Assembly: GCF_034006665.1 (NCBI RefSeq) | Contig: NZ_JAVESI010000027.1 | Location: forward strand, 1-47,583 | Direction of reading: 5' to 3' | From: Trichloromonas sp034006665 | GTDB lineage: Bacteria > Desulfobacterota > Desulfuromonadia > Desulfuromonadales > Trichloromonadaceae | Length of the DNA: 47,583 nucleotides | Shown: in pieces, positions 8,498 through 16,612 of the stretch | Position numbering within the stretch: the first letter of the stretch is position 1 | How the letters are laid out: each line of letters begins with the position of its first letter | Made by a program: the position numbers and the translations under genes | Notes under the pieces: model-generated | The model's database searches: none | The model's input: the letters and a program-made list of their open reading frames with translations, nothing else | Told to the model about the DNA's origin: nothing

Positions 8498-9046
8498 TCA
8501 GAACCGGAGTTTCGGCTCCGGCGGCTCGATCTCCCCAGGGAATTGCGTGAAGGGATAGGGGCGCTCATTTTCATTGAGTGTCAAGTAGCGGATAACCCGA
8601 TAGGAATAGTCCGCTACCCGAGATCCGAATGTACGTAGCGGCTCGCAGGAAGTGCCGACCACCAGCAGATAGAGGTACTGCCCCAGAACCGTCACCTGCA
8701 CGATGAGCCGCAGGATCTCGAAGACGAGAAGAAAGAGAAAAGCGTAAAGCAGACGCAACAGAATTTTCAGGCGTCCCACGCCGGCGACCGCCGCAACGGC
8801 CTCGGGTTCCTCGCTCGCAATCGCGCTGGAGGCCGGGATGAACCAGCGCCCCTGCTCCTTGCGGGCGTGGGGAATTCCCCCCTCACGCAGCAGTTTGCGC
8901 AAAGGTTCACCGGGATTCTGCCCGTCGTCCAGTAAAAAACCGGCGTCATTCAGAAGCCGGGCGGCTTCCGCGACCGCCAATCCCTCCAGGTCATGCTCGC
9001 GCAGATAGTCGTCGATAAATCTGATGATTTCGTGCGAATCCGTCAT
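8498..9046 (-). CDS. DUF4389 domain membrane protein
   Basis: The product has 182 residues. The N-terminal half (about 1-85) is a soluble helical region; after a linker comes a DUF4389 domain with two adjacent membrane helices (about 100-140) and the conserved tail FGSRVADYSYRVIRYLTLNENERPYPF. The ATG at 9046 has GGGAGGG five bases upstream; the longer in-frame start at 9145 adds a basic leader with no ribosome-binding site. The function of the family is unknown. It lies 110 bases after the nitroreductase gene. Confidence 0.75.
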   Translation of the reverse strand: MTDSHEIIRFIDDYLREHDLEGLAVAEAARLLNDAGFLLDDGQNPGEPLRKLLREGGIPHARKEQGRWFIPASSAIASEEPEAVAAVAGVGRLKILLRLLYAFLFLLVFEILRLIVQVTVLGQYLYLLVVGTSCEPLRTFGSRVADYSYRVIRYLTLNENERPYPFTQFPGEIEPPEPKLRF

Positions 9047-9156
9047 GTTGCCCTCCCAGAAAAATATGATATGCCGGCGAAACGGCCGGGACAGCATACC
9101 TTTCCCCGTTAGTTTTTTCAAACAGAGAGCGGCGCGGATCGGCAAAAAGCGGGCAT

Positions 9157-9708
9157 CTACCCCTGCTCGTTCCAGGGACGGCCGTAGCGATTCCGGGCCA
9201 CACGGTCGAAATGCAGGGACTCACGGGGATGGGCAGCCTGCTCCTCGGCGGGGTAGCCGATCCCGATAATCGCCTCGACCTGGAAGGATTCGGGCAGATC
9301 AAGAAGTTTCAGCAGATAGTCGTTGGCGCCAAGAGCGGCATCGTGACGACGTTGGCGAATCTGCACCCAGCAGCTTCCCAGCCCCAGGGAGGCGGCGGTC
9401 AGATGAAGGATGACCGAGGCGATGGAGCAGTCTTCGATCCAGACATCGGAGAGGGAGGGGTCGGCGCAGACGACGATGGCCAAGGGAGCTTCGGCAAGAA
9501 AGGCGGAACCGTGCTCCTTGGCGGCGGCCAACTGTTTCAGCAGCGCCGGATCATCGACGACGACGAAATGCCAGGGATCGAACCCCCGGGAGGAAGGAGA
9601 ACGGAGCATCGCCTCCACTAATTGCACGGTCGCTTCCGGAGGCACCGGTGTCGTTTGAAACTTGCGGATACTGCGGCGTTGCCGCAACAGGTCGAGAAGC
9701 ATTGTCAC
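9157..9708 (-). CDS. Nitroreductase family FMN enzyme
   Basis: The 183-residue product belongs to the FMN-dependent nitroreductase superfamily, which reduces nitro compounds, quinones or flavins with NAD(P)H. RRSIRKF near residue 11-17 is the FMN-phosphate binding start, PSSRGFDPWHFVVV binds the flavin, and GLGSCWVQI plus the GYPAEE tail are typical of the family. The ATG has GAGGTGAC upstream. An insertion sequence now ends 28 bases before this start codon. Without the insertion the gene would begin 31 nt after the M48 peptidase stop, so the two were probably one operon. Confidence 0.88.
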   Translation of the reverse strand: MTMLLDLLRQRRSIRKFQTTPVPPEATVQLVEAMLRSPSSRGFDPWHFVVVDDPALLKQLAAAKEHGSAFLAEAPLAIVVCADPSLSDVWIEDCSIASVILHLTAASLGLGSCWVQIRQRRHDAALGANDYLLKLLDLPESFQVEAIIGIGYPAEEQAAHPRESLHFDRVARNRYGRPWNEQG

Positions 9709-9732
9709 CTCACTTGAAGAGTAATTCTTAAC

Positions 9733-9736
9733 ATCC
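9733..9736. repeat. Left target-site duplication of the insertion sequence
   Basis: ATCC flanks the left inverted repeat and the same four bases occur at 11133-11136 next to the right inverted repeat. This fits a 4-bp duplication made on insertion, although four bases alone are weak evidence. Confidence 0.65.
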
Positions 9737-11132
9737 GAGCCTCTTGCAAAAGCTTATGCAGTTTTTTGAATACAGATAACTAGACGACAAAAAAGTTGAG
9801 CTTCAGGGGCAACAGTCTGATATTATTAGGTTACGACGCCAAATAATAATCAGGAGATGCCCATGAAGCTCAAGGAAAAAATATCATGGTTGATGGGAAC
9901 AGTACAGCAAAGTTTGTTCCCTTATCTTGATGAATGCTTGCCCGGTCCAATGACAGAACCGGAGAAGCATTTGGTCAAGATCCTTGAGCTGGTCCAAATT
10001 GAAAAGTATGTGCCGGTCAGTGCCAAGCGACAATGGCTAGGACGGCGGTTGAAAGAGCGGGAAGCTCTTGCCAGAGCGTTTATTGCTAAGTCCGCTCTGC
10101 GCTATCAGCACACCAGTTCTTTGCGCCACGCCCTGCTGAGCACCCCGAATCTGCGGATGATCTGCGGGTTCAGCAAGAGACAGGATGTTCCTTCGGAAGC
10201 GACCTTTTCCCGGGCCTTTGCCGAATATGCTAAGGCCAGCTTGGGGACCGTGATTCACGATGCTTTGGTGAGGGAACATCTCAGCACGGAACTGATTGGC
10301 CACGTCAGCCGGGACTCGACGGCCATCACCGGACGGGAGAAACCCACGAAGAAGATCAAGGCTCCCAAGGTTGCCAAGAAAAAGGGACGGCCGACAAAAG
10401 GAGAGAACCGGCCGCCTGCCGAGCCGAAGCGGCTTGATGTTCAACGCACCCAAACGGCGCAGGAGGCCATCGCCAAACTGCCCAAGGTCTGCGATCGTGG
10501 CGTCAAGAAAAACGCCAAGGGGTATACGGAGACCTGGAACGGATTCAAGCTGCATTTGGATGTAAGCGACTGTGGCCTCCCCTTAAGTGCGGTATTGACG
10601 TCCGCTTCGGTGCATGACAGCCAAGTGGCGATTCCGTTGATGAAACTGACCAGCAGCAAGGTCACCTCCTGTTACGACTTGATGGATGCAGCCTACGACG
10701 CAGCTCAGATCTGGGAACAGAGCAGAGAGCTTGGGCATGTTCCGATTATCGATCGAAACCCTCGCGGCCACGAGATCGTTCCGATGGCCCCGCATGAAGC
10801 GGTTCGTTACAATGAACGGACGGTAGCCGAGCGGTGCAATGGCCGTTTCAAGGACGAATTCGGTGGCCGCTGTGTTCAGGTTCGCGGAGCCGACAAGGTG
10901 ATGATGCATCTGATGTTCGGCATCATTGCCCTGTTTGCCGATCAGTTACTCAAAGTCACTGGTTGCTGATTGCCAAAAACCAAGAAAAGGGTCAATAAGG
11001 GAGCAGTCCGCCCGAAGTCGGGGAAAATGCCTTCGCAGGATGCCCTCTGTTGGTTGCTTTTACAAAAATAAGGTGGAATCAACCCTTGGCGGAAGCTTGT
11101 TGTCGCCAGGCCAACACTTTTGCAAGAGGCTC
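9737..11132 (+). mobile_element. Complete insertion sequence, 1,396 bp, DDE type
   Basis: The element is bounded by perfect 16-bp inverted repeats, GAGCCTCTTGCAAAAG at 9737-9752 and its complement at 11117-11132, flanked by the direct repeat ATCC. It contains one intact transposase on the plus strand, opposite to the host genes. It sits exactly in the spacer between the M48 peptidase stop and the nitroreductase start. Intact ends, an intact gene and a clean target duplication suggest a recent insertion. The transposase is of the IS4/IS5-like DDE superfamily; the exact family needs an ISfinder comparison. Confidence 0.92.
9863..10969 (+). CDS. IS4/IS5-like DDE transposase
   Basis: The 368-residue transposase has an N-terminal helical DNA-binding part (about 1-140, DUF772-like, with TFSRAFAEYA) and a DDE catalytic domain. 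Candidate acidic residues are the D of SRDSTAITGR, the D of YDLMDAAYDA and the E of VAERCNGRFKDEFG. A Lys-rich segment near 160-185 is probably a flexible insert. The ATG at 9863 is chosen because CAGGAG lies six bases upstream; the ATG at 9857 directly abuts that site. It fills most of the insertion sequence and appears intact. Confidence 0.92.
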   Translation: MKLKEKISWLMGTVQQSLFPYLDECLPGPMTEPEKHLVKILELVQIEKYVPVSAKRQWLGRRLKEREALARAFIAKSALRYQHTSSLRHALLSTPNLRMICGFSKRQDVPSEATFSRAFAEYAKASLGTVIHDALVREHLSTELIGHVSRDSTAITGREKPTKKIKAPKVAKKKGRPTKGENRPPAEPKRLDVQRTQTAQEAIAKLPKVCDRGVKKNAKGYTETWNGFKLHLDVSDCGLPLSAVLTSASVHDSQVAIPLMKLTSSKVTSCYDLMDAAYDAAQIWEQSRELGHVPIIDRNPRGHEIVPMAPHEAVRYNERTVAERCNGRFKDEFGGRCVQVRGADKVMMHLMFGIIALFADQLLKVTGC

Positions 11133-11139
11133 ATCCTGT

Positions 11140-12684
11140 TCATTCGATAATTTTTGCCCGGATAACAGCCCCGCGCACACCCTGTTGAACGGCTCGATCG
11201 CTCAACGGACCAATCCCGGTCTTCACTCGTACCCCCCGACCCGGAGCCAGGGTTCCGGAAAGATCGAAGGTCGCCTGGCGTCGTCTCCCCCCGGCATCGG
11301 CATACTGTACCTGATAGCGAATGGCGGTCACCGGCAGGCCGGTGGGATTGGAGATCTCCGCAATCAGATAACCCGCGGCGTCGCGCCCCAGACGCAGTTT
11401 CAGATATTTTTGGGGGTTGTCCGCCAGATCAAGGCGCGCCAGGGAACCGGCGGCGGATTTTCCTTCGGGGGAGTTGGAGCCGGCGGCGGCAGCGAAATAT
11501 TGTTTGGCCTTGTTCCGATCCCCTTGGGCCAGGGTCATTTCTCCCAGGAAATTGAGGGCCGTCGCCGTCGGCAGCAGTTTCACGCTCTTTTCCAGGTCGG
11601 CCCGGGCGGCATCCGGCCGACCCAGCTTCTCCCGCGCCAAGCCACGCTTGGCGTAAAAATGAAAATAGTCACTGTTACGTGCCAGAGCGTCATTATAACT
11701 GGCCTCCGCTTCCCGATAGCGCCCCTGGGCATACTGGGCATCACCGCGCAGAGCATGAAACAGCCCTTCCCGGGGCTCGATCGCCAGGGCCTTCTCGGCC
11801 AGGGCCAGCGCTTGGGCCGGCTGCTTTTTTTTCAGGGCCTCGCGGCCCTGGTCATGAGCGGAGTAGGCCTCGCGGCTTTTAAGCAGGCCGGCGATCTTTT
11901 GCCGGTAACGCTCCGTGCCGCGATCGCCGCCGGGGGGAAACTCCTTCAAGGCTTCACGGTTGGCCCGCACCCGCTCCATCGACGGCGGATGACTGGAGAA
12001 AAGACCGGAGAGCCAATCCGGGTTGCGCCCCTCGGAAAGCCGCACGAAGGTTTCCTGCAACTCGACCGCGGCCTGGGTGTCGTAACCGGCTTTATACATA
12101 TATTTCATGCCGTAATAGTCGGCTTCCCGCTCGGCGTCGCGACTGTACTTCTGAGTGATCAGCTGACTCGCCGCCGCCGCGCCCCCCACCGCGAGATTGG
12201 CGAACTCGCTGTTGGCCGAGGCGATCTGGGTGGCAAGCATCACCCCCTGAAGCAGCATGCCACGCTCCATCCCTTGGGTGCTATGGCGGGCCGCCGCGTG
12301 AACGATCTCATGCCCGAGCACTGCCGCCAGCTCCGCCTCGCTTTTCAGTTCGACCAAGAGCCCGCGATTGATGGCGATTTTCCCTCCCGGCAACGCCCAG
12401 GCGTTGGGAGTTGAATCGTTGATGACCGTGAACTCGTAGGGCAAACCCCGATCGCTCACCGCCGCCAGGCGCTTGCCGACACCAGCGACATAGGCGGAAA
12501 GAGCCGGATCAACGGTGTAATCCCCCCCCTGCATCTGCCGGCTCGGAGCGTACTGTTCAGCGCCGAGGTTGATTTCGGTCGATTCGGGAACCAGCCGCAA
12601 TTCTTTCTTGCCGGTCACCGGATTAACGGCGCAACCGGAGAGCACCGCCAAAACAATCGTTACAACAATTAAATATCTGGTCAT
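11140..12684 (-). CDS. M48 family metalloprotease lipoprotein with TPR repeats
   Basis: The 514-residue protein resembles BepA/YfgC-type periplasmic proteases that handle outer-membrane protein quality control. A lipoprotein signal ends in LSGC (Cys about 18). The zinc peptidase domain (about 35-260) has HEIVHAAARH with the HExxH motif, and the third ligand is in SRDAEREADYYG. A TPR array (about 270-410) and a C-terminal beta-rich domain of about 90 residues follow. It lacks membrane helices, so it acts in the periplasm. An insertion sequence now lies 7 bases after the stop codon. Confidence 0.9.
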   Translation of the reverse strand: MTRYLIVVTIVLAVLSGCAVNPVTGKKELRLVPESTEINLGAEQYAPSRQMQGGDYTVDPALSAYVAGVGKRLAAVSDRGLPYEFTVINDSTPNAWALPGGKIAINRGLLVELKSEAELAAVLGHEIVHAAARHSTQGMERGMLLQGVMLATQIASANSEFANLAVGGAAAASQLITQKYSRDAEREADYYGMKYMYKAGYDTQAAVELQETFVRLSEGRNPDWLSGLFSSHPPSMERVRANREALKEFPPGGDRGTERYRQKIAGLLKSREAYSAHDQGREALKKKQPAQALALAEKALAIEPREGLFHALRGDAQYAQGRYREAEASYNDALARNSDYFHFYAKRGLAREKLGRPDAARADLEKSVKLLPTATALNFLGEMTLAQGDRNKAKQYFAAAAGSNSPEGKSAAGSLARLDLADNPQKYLKLRLGRDAAGYLIAEISNPTGLPVTAIRYQVQYADAGGRRRQATFDLSGTLAPGRGVRVKTGIGPLSDRAVQQGVRGAVIRAKIIE

Positions 12685-12889
12685 CGTCCCTTCCCTCCTG
12701 TCGCAACCAGAGAATCACATGTTCTTGCGGCCTTGTTATCACAGCCGAGGGGGGATTTCAAGGAGAGGAAACCACAGAGGGATCAGAGCGTCCTGCGAAT
12801 CGGGCAAGTTTATCGGGGAGGACGATGGAGGACGTTTATCCCCGGCTAAGAGGCCGTGGGCAGGGGTTTTCACGAAAGCTCGGTTGTGC

Positions 12890-13215
12890 CTAGCTTGCGA
12901 AAGCGGTACGCTCTTCGCCGAACTCAACGGAGAAGAGCGCCATGATCGACGCGGCGGGAGCCGTGTCGAGACTACCCGTCGGCTCATCCGCCAGAATCAG
13001 CGGCGGCCGGTTGACCAGGATGCGGGCGATGGCCACCCGCTCCTGCTCGCCGCTGGAGAGTTCCCCGGAGAAAAGGCCGGCACGGGCCTTCAGGCCGATC
13101 AGTTCCAGCACCTGCAGAACCCGCTCCCGTTTCTCCCCTGTGGTCAGCTTCTTCACCGCCAGCGGCAGTATGACATTTTCCAAGGCGGTCAGGTAAGAAA
13201 CCAGATTAAAGTGAA
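12890..13215 (-). pseudogene. Fragment of a LolD/MacB-type ABC transporter ATPase
   Basis: The frame reads FNLVSYLTALENVILPL, then the ABC signature LSSGEQERVAIARI and Walker B with D-loop LILADEPTGSLD, and decays into a TAG stop about 25 residues later. The first part of the domain (Walker A and Q-loop context) is missing: upstream of about 13215 the similarity stops and an unrelated AT-rich gene begins. The switch histidine is also absent. It is the 110-residue remnant of an FtsE/LolD-like ATPase truncated at both ends and cannot be an active ATPase. No partner permease was found nearby. Confidence 0.8.
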
Positions 13216-13257
13216 GATTTAAGCGAGTTTTCAGGTGGAAACATCTTTCTCCAAAAC

Positions 13258-13956
13258 CTAACGCCAGACATTATTTACTCGTAAGTACTCAAGAACTCTA
13301 CCCATTAAGCTATTTATTGATGAATAGCGCTCTTGAGGGGTCGACAAAATCTCTGCCTCTGATTGGATGTATTCACCATCAACGAGTTCATCTCTGCAAT
13401 TCTCGACAATTGCTTGTGCGGATAATGGTGTAGTTTCCAAGTGGAACTGCAACCCGATTACATTTCTGCCAATTTGGAAAGCTTGATTTTCACAACCTTT
13501 ACTTTTTGCTATTTGAACAGCGCCCTTTGGCAGGCTGAAAGTTTCACCATGCCAGTGAAACACTTCAGTTTCTTGTGGGAACTGAAATACGGAGATTTCA
13601 GATTCAACTCCTTCAATTTGGAACCAACCAATTTCTTTCACTGAATTTGGAAAGACTTTACCTCCCATTGACTTAGCAATGAGTTGGGCACCTAAACAAA
13701 TACCAAGAACGGGCTTTCCTGATTCAACAGTGTTTCTGATAAATTCATTTTCATTTACTAACCAAGGGTATTCTTGTTCATCGTTGACGCTCATCGGGCC
13801 CCCCATAACAACAAGGAAATCAATGTCTTCTATTTCAGGGAGAGCATTAGAACGAAAGAATTGTGTGTTTGATATTTCATAACCTGCGTTTTGAAGCCAG
13901 AGTTCGATACTGCCTAAGCCTTCAAACGGTACATGCTGTAAGTAATGAGCACGCAT
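13258..13956 (-). CDS. Class I glutamine amidotransferase (GMP synthase-like)
   Basis: The 232-residue protein is a stand-alone class I glutamine amidotransferase domain. The nucleophile is in GICLGAQLIA and the His/Glu pair in LQFHLETT. The family includes GuaA-like proteins of unknown substrate. The ATG at 13956 is preferred, with AAAGGAAG upstream; the start at 13983 lacks a site. Codon use and base composition are clearly AT-richer than the flanking genes, and it abuts a truncated ABC-ATPase fragment, so it was probably acquired horizontally. Its acceptor substrate cannot be told. Confidence 0.85.
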   Translation of the reverse strand: MRAHYLQHVPFEGLGSIELWLQNAGYEISNTQFFRSNALPEIEDIDFLVVMGGPMSVNDEQEYPWLVNENEFIRNTVESGKPVLGICLGAQLIAKSMGGKVFPNSVKEIGWFQIEGVESEISVFQFPQETEVFHWHGETFSLPKGAVQIAKSKGCENQAFQIGRNVIGLQFHLETTPLSAQAIVENCRDELVDGEYIQSEAEILSTPQERYSSINSLMGRVLEYLRVNNVWR

Positions 13957-14040
13957 TTCGAATCTTCCTTTTATGACTAACACTATCTAGACGGACCCGG
14001 ATAAAATCCCCGGCAAGGTCCGGCGAGGGGCAAGCTTCCG

Positions 14041-14367
14041 TCAGGCTCCGAGCAGACGCCGTTGCAGAAGGGCCTGCATGTCCCGGCGTCCGTCGACAAT
14101 CAGGAGAATATAGACGTTGTTTTCGACAATACGGTAAATGATGCGATAGGGCTTGAAGAAGATTTCGCGGTACTCGCGAATGCCTAAGGCCAGCAGTTCT
14201 TTCGGATAGGCGCCGCGTTCCGGGGATTCGCTCAGGCCGGCGAGGGCGACTTCGATCCGAGCCAAAACATAATTCGCTTTTTCCGGAAGATCGTGCCGGG
14301 CGATATAGTCGTAGAGGTCACCGAGGTCTCCCGCCGCGTCATCGGTCAACAACACCGCGAAAGCCAT
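14041..14367 (-). CDS. RelE/ParE-family toxin
   Basis: The 108-residue protein matches the RelE/ParE toxin fold: LTDDAAGDLGDLYDYIARHDLPEKA at the start, GAYPKELLALGIREYREIFFKPYRIIYRI in the middle and VYILLIVDGRRDMQALLQRRLL at the end. This arrangement is closest to the ParE-like branch. The start overlaps the stop of the antitoxin gene by one base. Members either cleave ribosome-bound mRNA or poison gyrase; the sequence does not decide which. Confidence 0.85.
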   Translation of the reverse strand: MAFAVLLTDDAAGDLGDLYDYIARHDLPEKANYVLARIEVALAGLSESPERGAYPKELLALGIREYREIFFKPYRIIYRIVENNVYILLIVDGRRDMQALLQRRLLGA

Positions 14368-14642
14368 CAGGGCGACTCAGGCCGTTCGCGCAGGCGGGCG
14401 ACGACTTCGGCTAAGGGCCGCACCCGCCCCCCCTCGATCTGGCGGTTGCCAAGCGCCAGGATTTTCAGCATGGCCATCGTTTCCTGGGTCTGTTCATAAC
14501 TTTCAATATCCTGGATGACGACCTTGGCCTCACCGTTCTGGGTGATGACCAGCGGCTCCCGCCGTTCGCCGAGGTTGCGAACGATTTCAGCGGCGTTGGC
14601 TTTCAAATAACTGATCGGCTTAATCCGGCTGGACAACTTCAT
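14367..14642 (-). CDS. Phd/YefM-family antitoxin
   Basis: The 91-residue protein has the Phd/YefM N-terminal DNA-binding fold, seen as IKPISYLKANAAEIVRNL, then REPLVITQNGEAKVVIQD, followed by a variable helical C-terminus that would neutralise the toxin. The ATG at 14642 has AAGGAGG upstream; the longer in-frame start at 14696 has none. Genes of this class are usually autoregulated by the toxin-antitoxin complex. Confidence 0.87.
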   Translation of the reverse strand: MKLSSRIKPISYLKANAAEIVRNLGERREPLVITQNGEAKVVIQDIESYEQTQETMAMLKILALGNRQIEGGRVRPLAEVVARLRERPESP

Positions 14643-14710
14643 GGCGCGCCTCCTTTCGACAAGACCAAATATAGACCATAAAAGATCCGATAGCAATCAA
14701 ACGAGCGACT

Positions 14711-15142
14711 TCAATTTCCGCCAACCTTTTCTAATCCCTCCCCCGCCGCCAACAGCCGGGCGATTTCCTCGGGCATTTTCGGGCGGCCCCGTTCGTTGAG
14801 AGCGGTGCCGATGACTTTTCCCGAAAGGACAAGTTTGAGATCCGGTTCGCGGTAGATGTCCTGCATAAAGGCGAAACGCACCGGCGAGATGCGTTCCAGA
14901 CGGGTACCGACCCAGAAACGGTCGCCGCTGGTGAGCGAGGCTTTGTAGTCGAGTTCAGCGCGAACCACCACCAGATTGATGCCGCGCCGGGTCAGTTCGG
15001 CGAAGTCAATGCCCAGGGTCTTGAGGAATTCGTGCCGGGCATGTTCGAGGTAATGCTGATAGATCGCGTTGTTCACCACCCCCTGCATGTCGCATTCATA
15101 GTCCCGGACTTGAAACTCCAGCCGTGCTGTATATTTTTTCAT
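14711..15142 (-). CDS. Hotdog-fold acyl-CoA thioesterase (YbgC/FcbC type)
   Basis: The 143-residue protein is a single hotdog domain of the 4HBT family. The segment VRDYECDMQGVVNNAIYQHYLEHARHEFL is the family signature; the Asp of CDMQG occupies the catalytic position (usually D in xxDxxGHVNN, here with VVNN). It hydrolyses acyl-CoA or acyl-ACP thioesters; the chain specificity is unknown. AGAGGAAATG precedes the ATG. It is followed by the toxin-antitoxin pair on the same strand but probably not functionally linked to it. Confidence 0.85.
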   Translation of the reverse strand: MKKYTARLEFQVRDYECDMQGVVNNAIYQHYLEHARHEFLKTLGIDFAELTRRGINLVVVRAELDYKASLTSGDRFWVGTRLERISPVRFAFMQDIYREPDLKLVLSGKVIGTALNERGRPKMPEEIARLLAAGEGLEKVGGN

Positions 15143-15386
15143 GACATTTCCTCTTTGCCCATACGCTATGCATAATAATTATATACAACCAATTTCAAAA
15201 CAACTTCATAACGTTTCCGAGTGTTTATATTATTTTTGCCGTGATTTAATTAAAGTAAAATAAAAAAAGAACGTATATTTATTCAATACACTCTACCCCT
15301 CCCCTGCTCCGCCAATATATTGCTTTCAAAAATTTTTCCTCAATGATATCATTGTGTTATGTATTTTTATGGAAAAATTTCCAAGA
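15143..15386. other. AT-rich intergenic region
   Basis: This AT-rich gap of about 240 bases separates divergent genes. Apart from the sigma-54-like element that follows at 15387 and a run of A/T tracts near 15240-15290 that could bend DNA or bind a regulator, no gene or structured RNA was seen. Confidence 0.5.
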
Positions 15387-15403
15387 CTGGCATGCTCCTC
15401 GCT
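15387..15403 (+). promoter_or_regulatory. Candidate sigma-54 promoter
   Basis: CTGGCATGCTCCTCGCT matches the sigma-54 consensus with GG and GC exactly ten bases apart; CTGGCA is close to the -24 consensus and TCGCT replaces TTGCT. It lies about 67 bases upstream of the first of two tandem small membrane protein genes. Two mismatches make it a candidate only. Confidence 0.4.
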
Positions 15404-15469
15404 ACATATGAAAGACAAAAGCAAAACAAACGGTATCCCGATAACCATAGAACCTAAGAGGAGGACATC

Positions 15470-15703
15470 ATGAAAGCCATCGCCCGCATCGCCGCAGCCA
15501 CCGCCGTCCTGTCATCCGTCGCCACTTCCGCCCTCGCCGCCTCCGGCAACGCCAACGGCAGCGGCATCCTGATCTGGGTTTTCCTCGGCTTCTGTGGTGT
15601 CATTATCGCCGCCCAACTGATCCCGGCCCTGCTGGTGATGTTCGGCATCGTCAAGGGGGTCATGGCTCCCCGCGAGGAAACCGCTGAACAGACCCACAAG
15701 TAA
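15470..15703 (+). CDS. Small exported membrane protein, tandem copy 1
   Basis: The 77-residue protein has a signal peptide ending in ALAASG (about residue 24) and one long hydrophobic segment (about 31-62, ILIWVFLGFCGVIIAAQLIPALLVMFGIVKGVM), with a short charged tail. GAGGAGGACATC precedes the ATG. The next gene is a clear paralogue, identical over most of the signal peptide. No known family is recognised with confidence. A role in envelope stress is conceivable given the membrane location and possible sigma-54 promoter, but unproven. Confidence 0.75.
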   Translation: MKAIARIAAATAVLSSVATSALAASGNANGSGILIWVFLGFCGVIIAAQLIPALLVMFGIVKGVMAPREETAEQTHK

Positions 15704-15758
15704 TCCGCATCGATCTTAGACTCTACGCACCCAACGATTCTTCATAGAGGAGGACATC

Positions 15759-15986
15759 ATGAAAGCCATCGCCCGCATCGCCGTCGCCACCGCTATCCTG
15801 TCATCCGTCGCCACTTCCGCTTTCGCCGCTTCCGGCGCCGCTTCCGGCGGAGGCTTGCTGATCTGGTTGTTCCTCGGCTTTCTCGGCCTGATCGTCGCCA
15901 CCCAACTGGTCCCGGCTCTAATGCTGCTGGTCGGTATCGTCCAGGGCGTGACGGGCACCGACGTGGTATCGCACGTCAGCAAATAA
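15759..15986 (+). CDS. Small exported membrane protein, tandem copy 2
   Basis: The 75-residue product is a paralogue of the gene 55 bases upstream: the ribosome-binding leader and first codons (MKAIARIA) are the same, followed by a signal peptide ending at AFAASG, a matching hydrophobic segment (LLIWLFLGFLGLIVATQLVPALMLLVGIVQG) and a different short tail. The two copies have diverged by substitution rather than indels, suggesting both are maintained. A strong terminator follows at 16010. The function is unknown. Confidence 0.75.
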   Translation: MKAIARIAVATAILSSVATSAFAASGAASGGGLLIWLFLGFLGLIVATQLVPALMLLVGIVQGVTGTDVVSHVSK

Positions 15987-16009
15987 AACCAAAATCCGAT
16001 GGTTCGATA

Positions 16010-16043
16010 CGAAAAAGCCGAAGCGAAAACTTCGGCTTTTTCG
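16010..16043 (+). terminator. Strong bidirectional rho-independent terminator
   Basis: A perfect 14-bp stem, CGAAAAAGCCGAAG paired with its complement, closes a six-base loop (16024-16029). It has A-tracts before and T-tracts after on both strands, so it can end both the tandem membrane-protein transcript and the convergent MaoC transcript. Confidence 0.92.
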
Positions 16044-16060
16044 TTAAGCTGCGGTCGGGA

Positions 16061-16534
16061 TCAGGGGTAGACCCGGGCGAGAAATTCGGCAACGCAGGCC
16101 GGTTTCTCCTCTTCTTCGATCTCGACGGTAATCCGGTAGGTGATCTGCACCGCCTCGCCGATCGGCTCGATGGCGGCAAGCACCGTGCGGGCGCGAATGC
16201 GGGCATTCACCCGCACCGGCGCGGGAAAACGGACTTTGTTGGTGCCGTAATTGACGCGCATGCGCATCCCGGGATAGTTCTTCTGAAAGAAATCGGGATG
16301 ATTGCTCTCGGTAAGGTACGGGAGGAGCGAGAGGGTCAGATAGCCGTGAGCAATAGTCGTACCATAGGGAGATTCCTTGGCGGCGCGCTCGGGGTCGGTG
16401 TGGATCCATTGGATGTCGCCGGTCACCTCGGCGAACCGGTCGATCCGTTCCTGGGTAATGGTCAGCCAGGGTCCGACGTGAATTTCCTCCCCCAGTCGCA
16501 GTTGCAGAAAGGTCAGCAGTTCATCGGCAGCCAT
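16061..16534 (-). CDS. MaoC-family enoyl-CoA hydratase
   Basis: The 157-residue protein is a MaoC-like hotdog hydratase. The motif FAEVTGDIQWIHTDPERA carries the catalytic Asp and His of the R-specific enoyl-CoA hydratase 2 motif, and YGTTIAHGYLTLSLLPYL follows as usual. The most likely reaction is hydration of short 2-enoyl-CoAs to R-3-hydroxyacyl-CoA, in fatty-acid or polyhydroxyalkanoate metabolism; substrate range cannot be inferred. It is followed downstream by the bidirectional terminator. Confidence 0.87.
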   Translation of the reverse strand: MAADELLTFLQLRLGEEIHVGPWLTITQERIDRFAEVTGDIQWIHTDPERAAKESPYGTTIAHGYLTLSLLPYLTESNHPDFFQKNYPGMRMRVNYGTNKVRFPAPVRVNARIRARTVLAAIEPIGEAVQITYRITVEIEEEEKPACVAEFLARVYP

Positions 16535-16612
16535 CTCTCCTCCTTCTCCGGGGCATCCCCCAGTGAGTAATTCGTAATCAATCAGCTAATTGAACCCCAT
16601 AACTCCCCCTAA

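Noticed and set aside
10037..10555. Minus-strand frame of 172 codons inside the insertion sequence
   Set aside because: It is antisense to the intact transposase and has no recognisable family.
11050..12414. Plus-strand frame of 454 codons opposite the M48 protease
   Set aside because: It is the complement of a well-supported protease gene and has no recognisable family; typical of GC-rich shadow frames.
12739..12987. Minus-strand frame of 82 codons
   Set aside because: It lies in another frame of the ABC-ATPase fragment, has arginine/serine-rich composition and no ribosome-binding site; a shadow frame.
13250..13270. Integron attC-like sequence (GTTAGGT) at the end of the amidotransferase gene
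   Set aside because: Only one seven-base core matches; no paired core site or imperfect palindrome was found around it.
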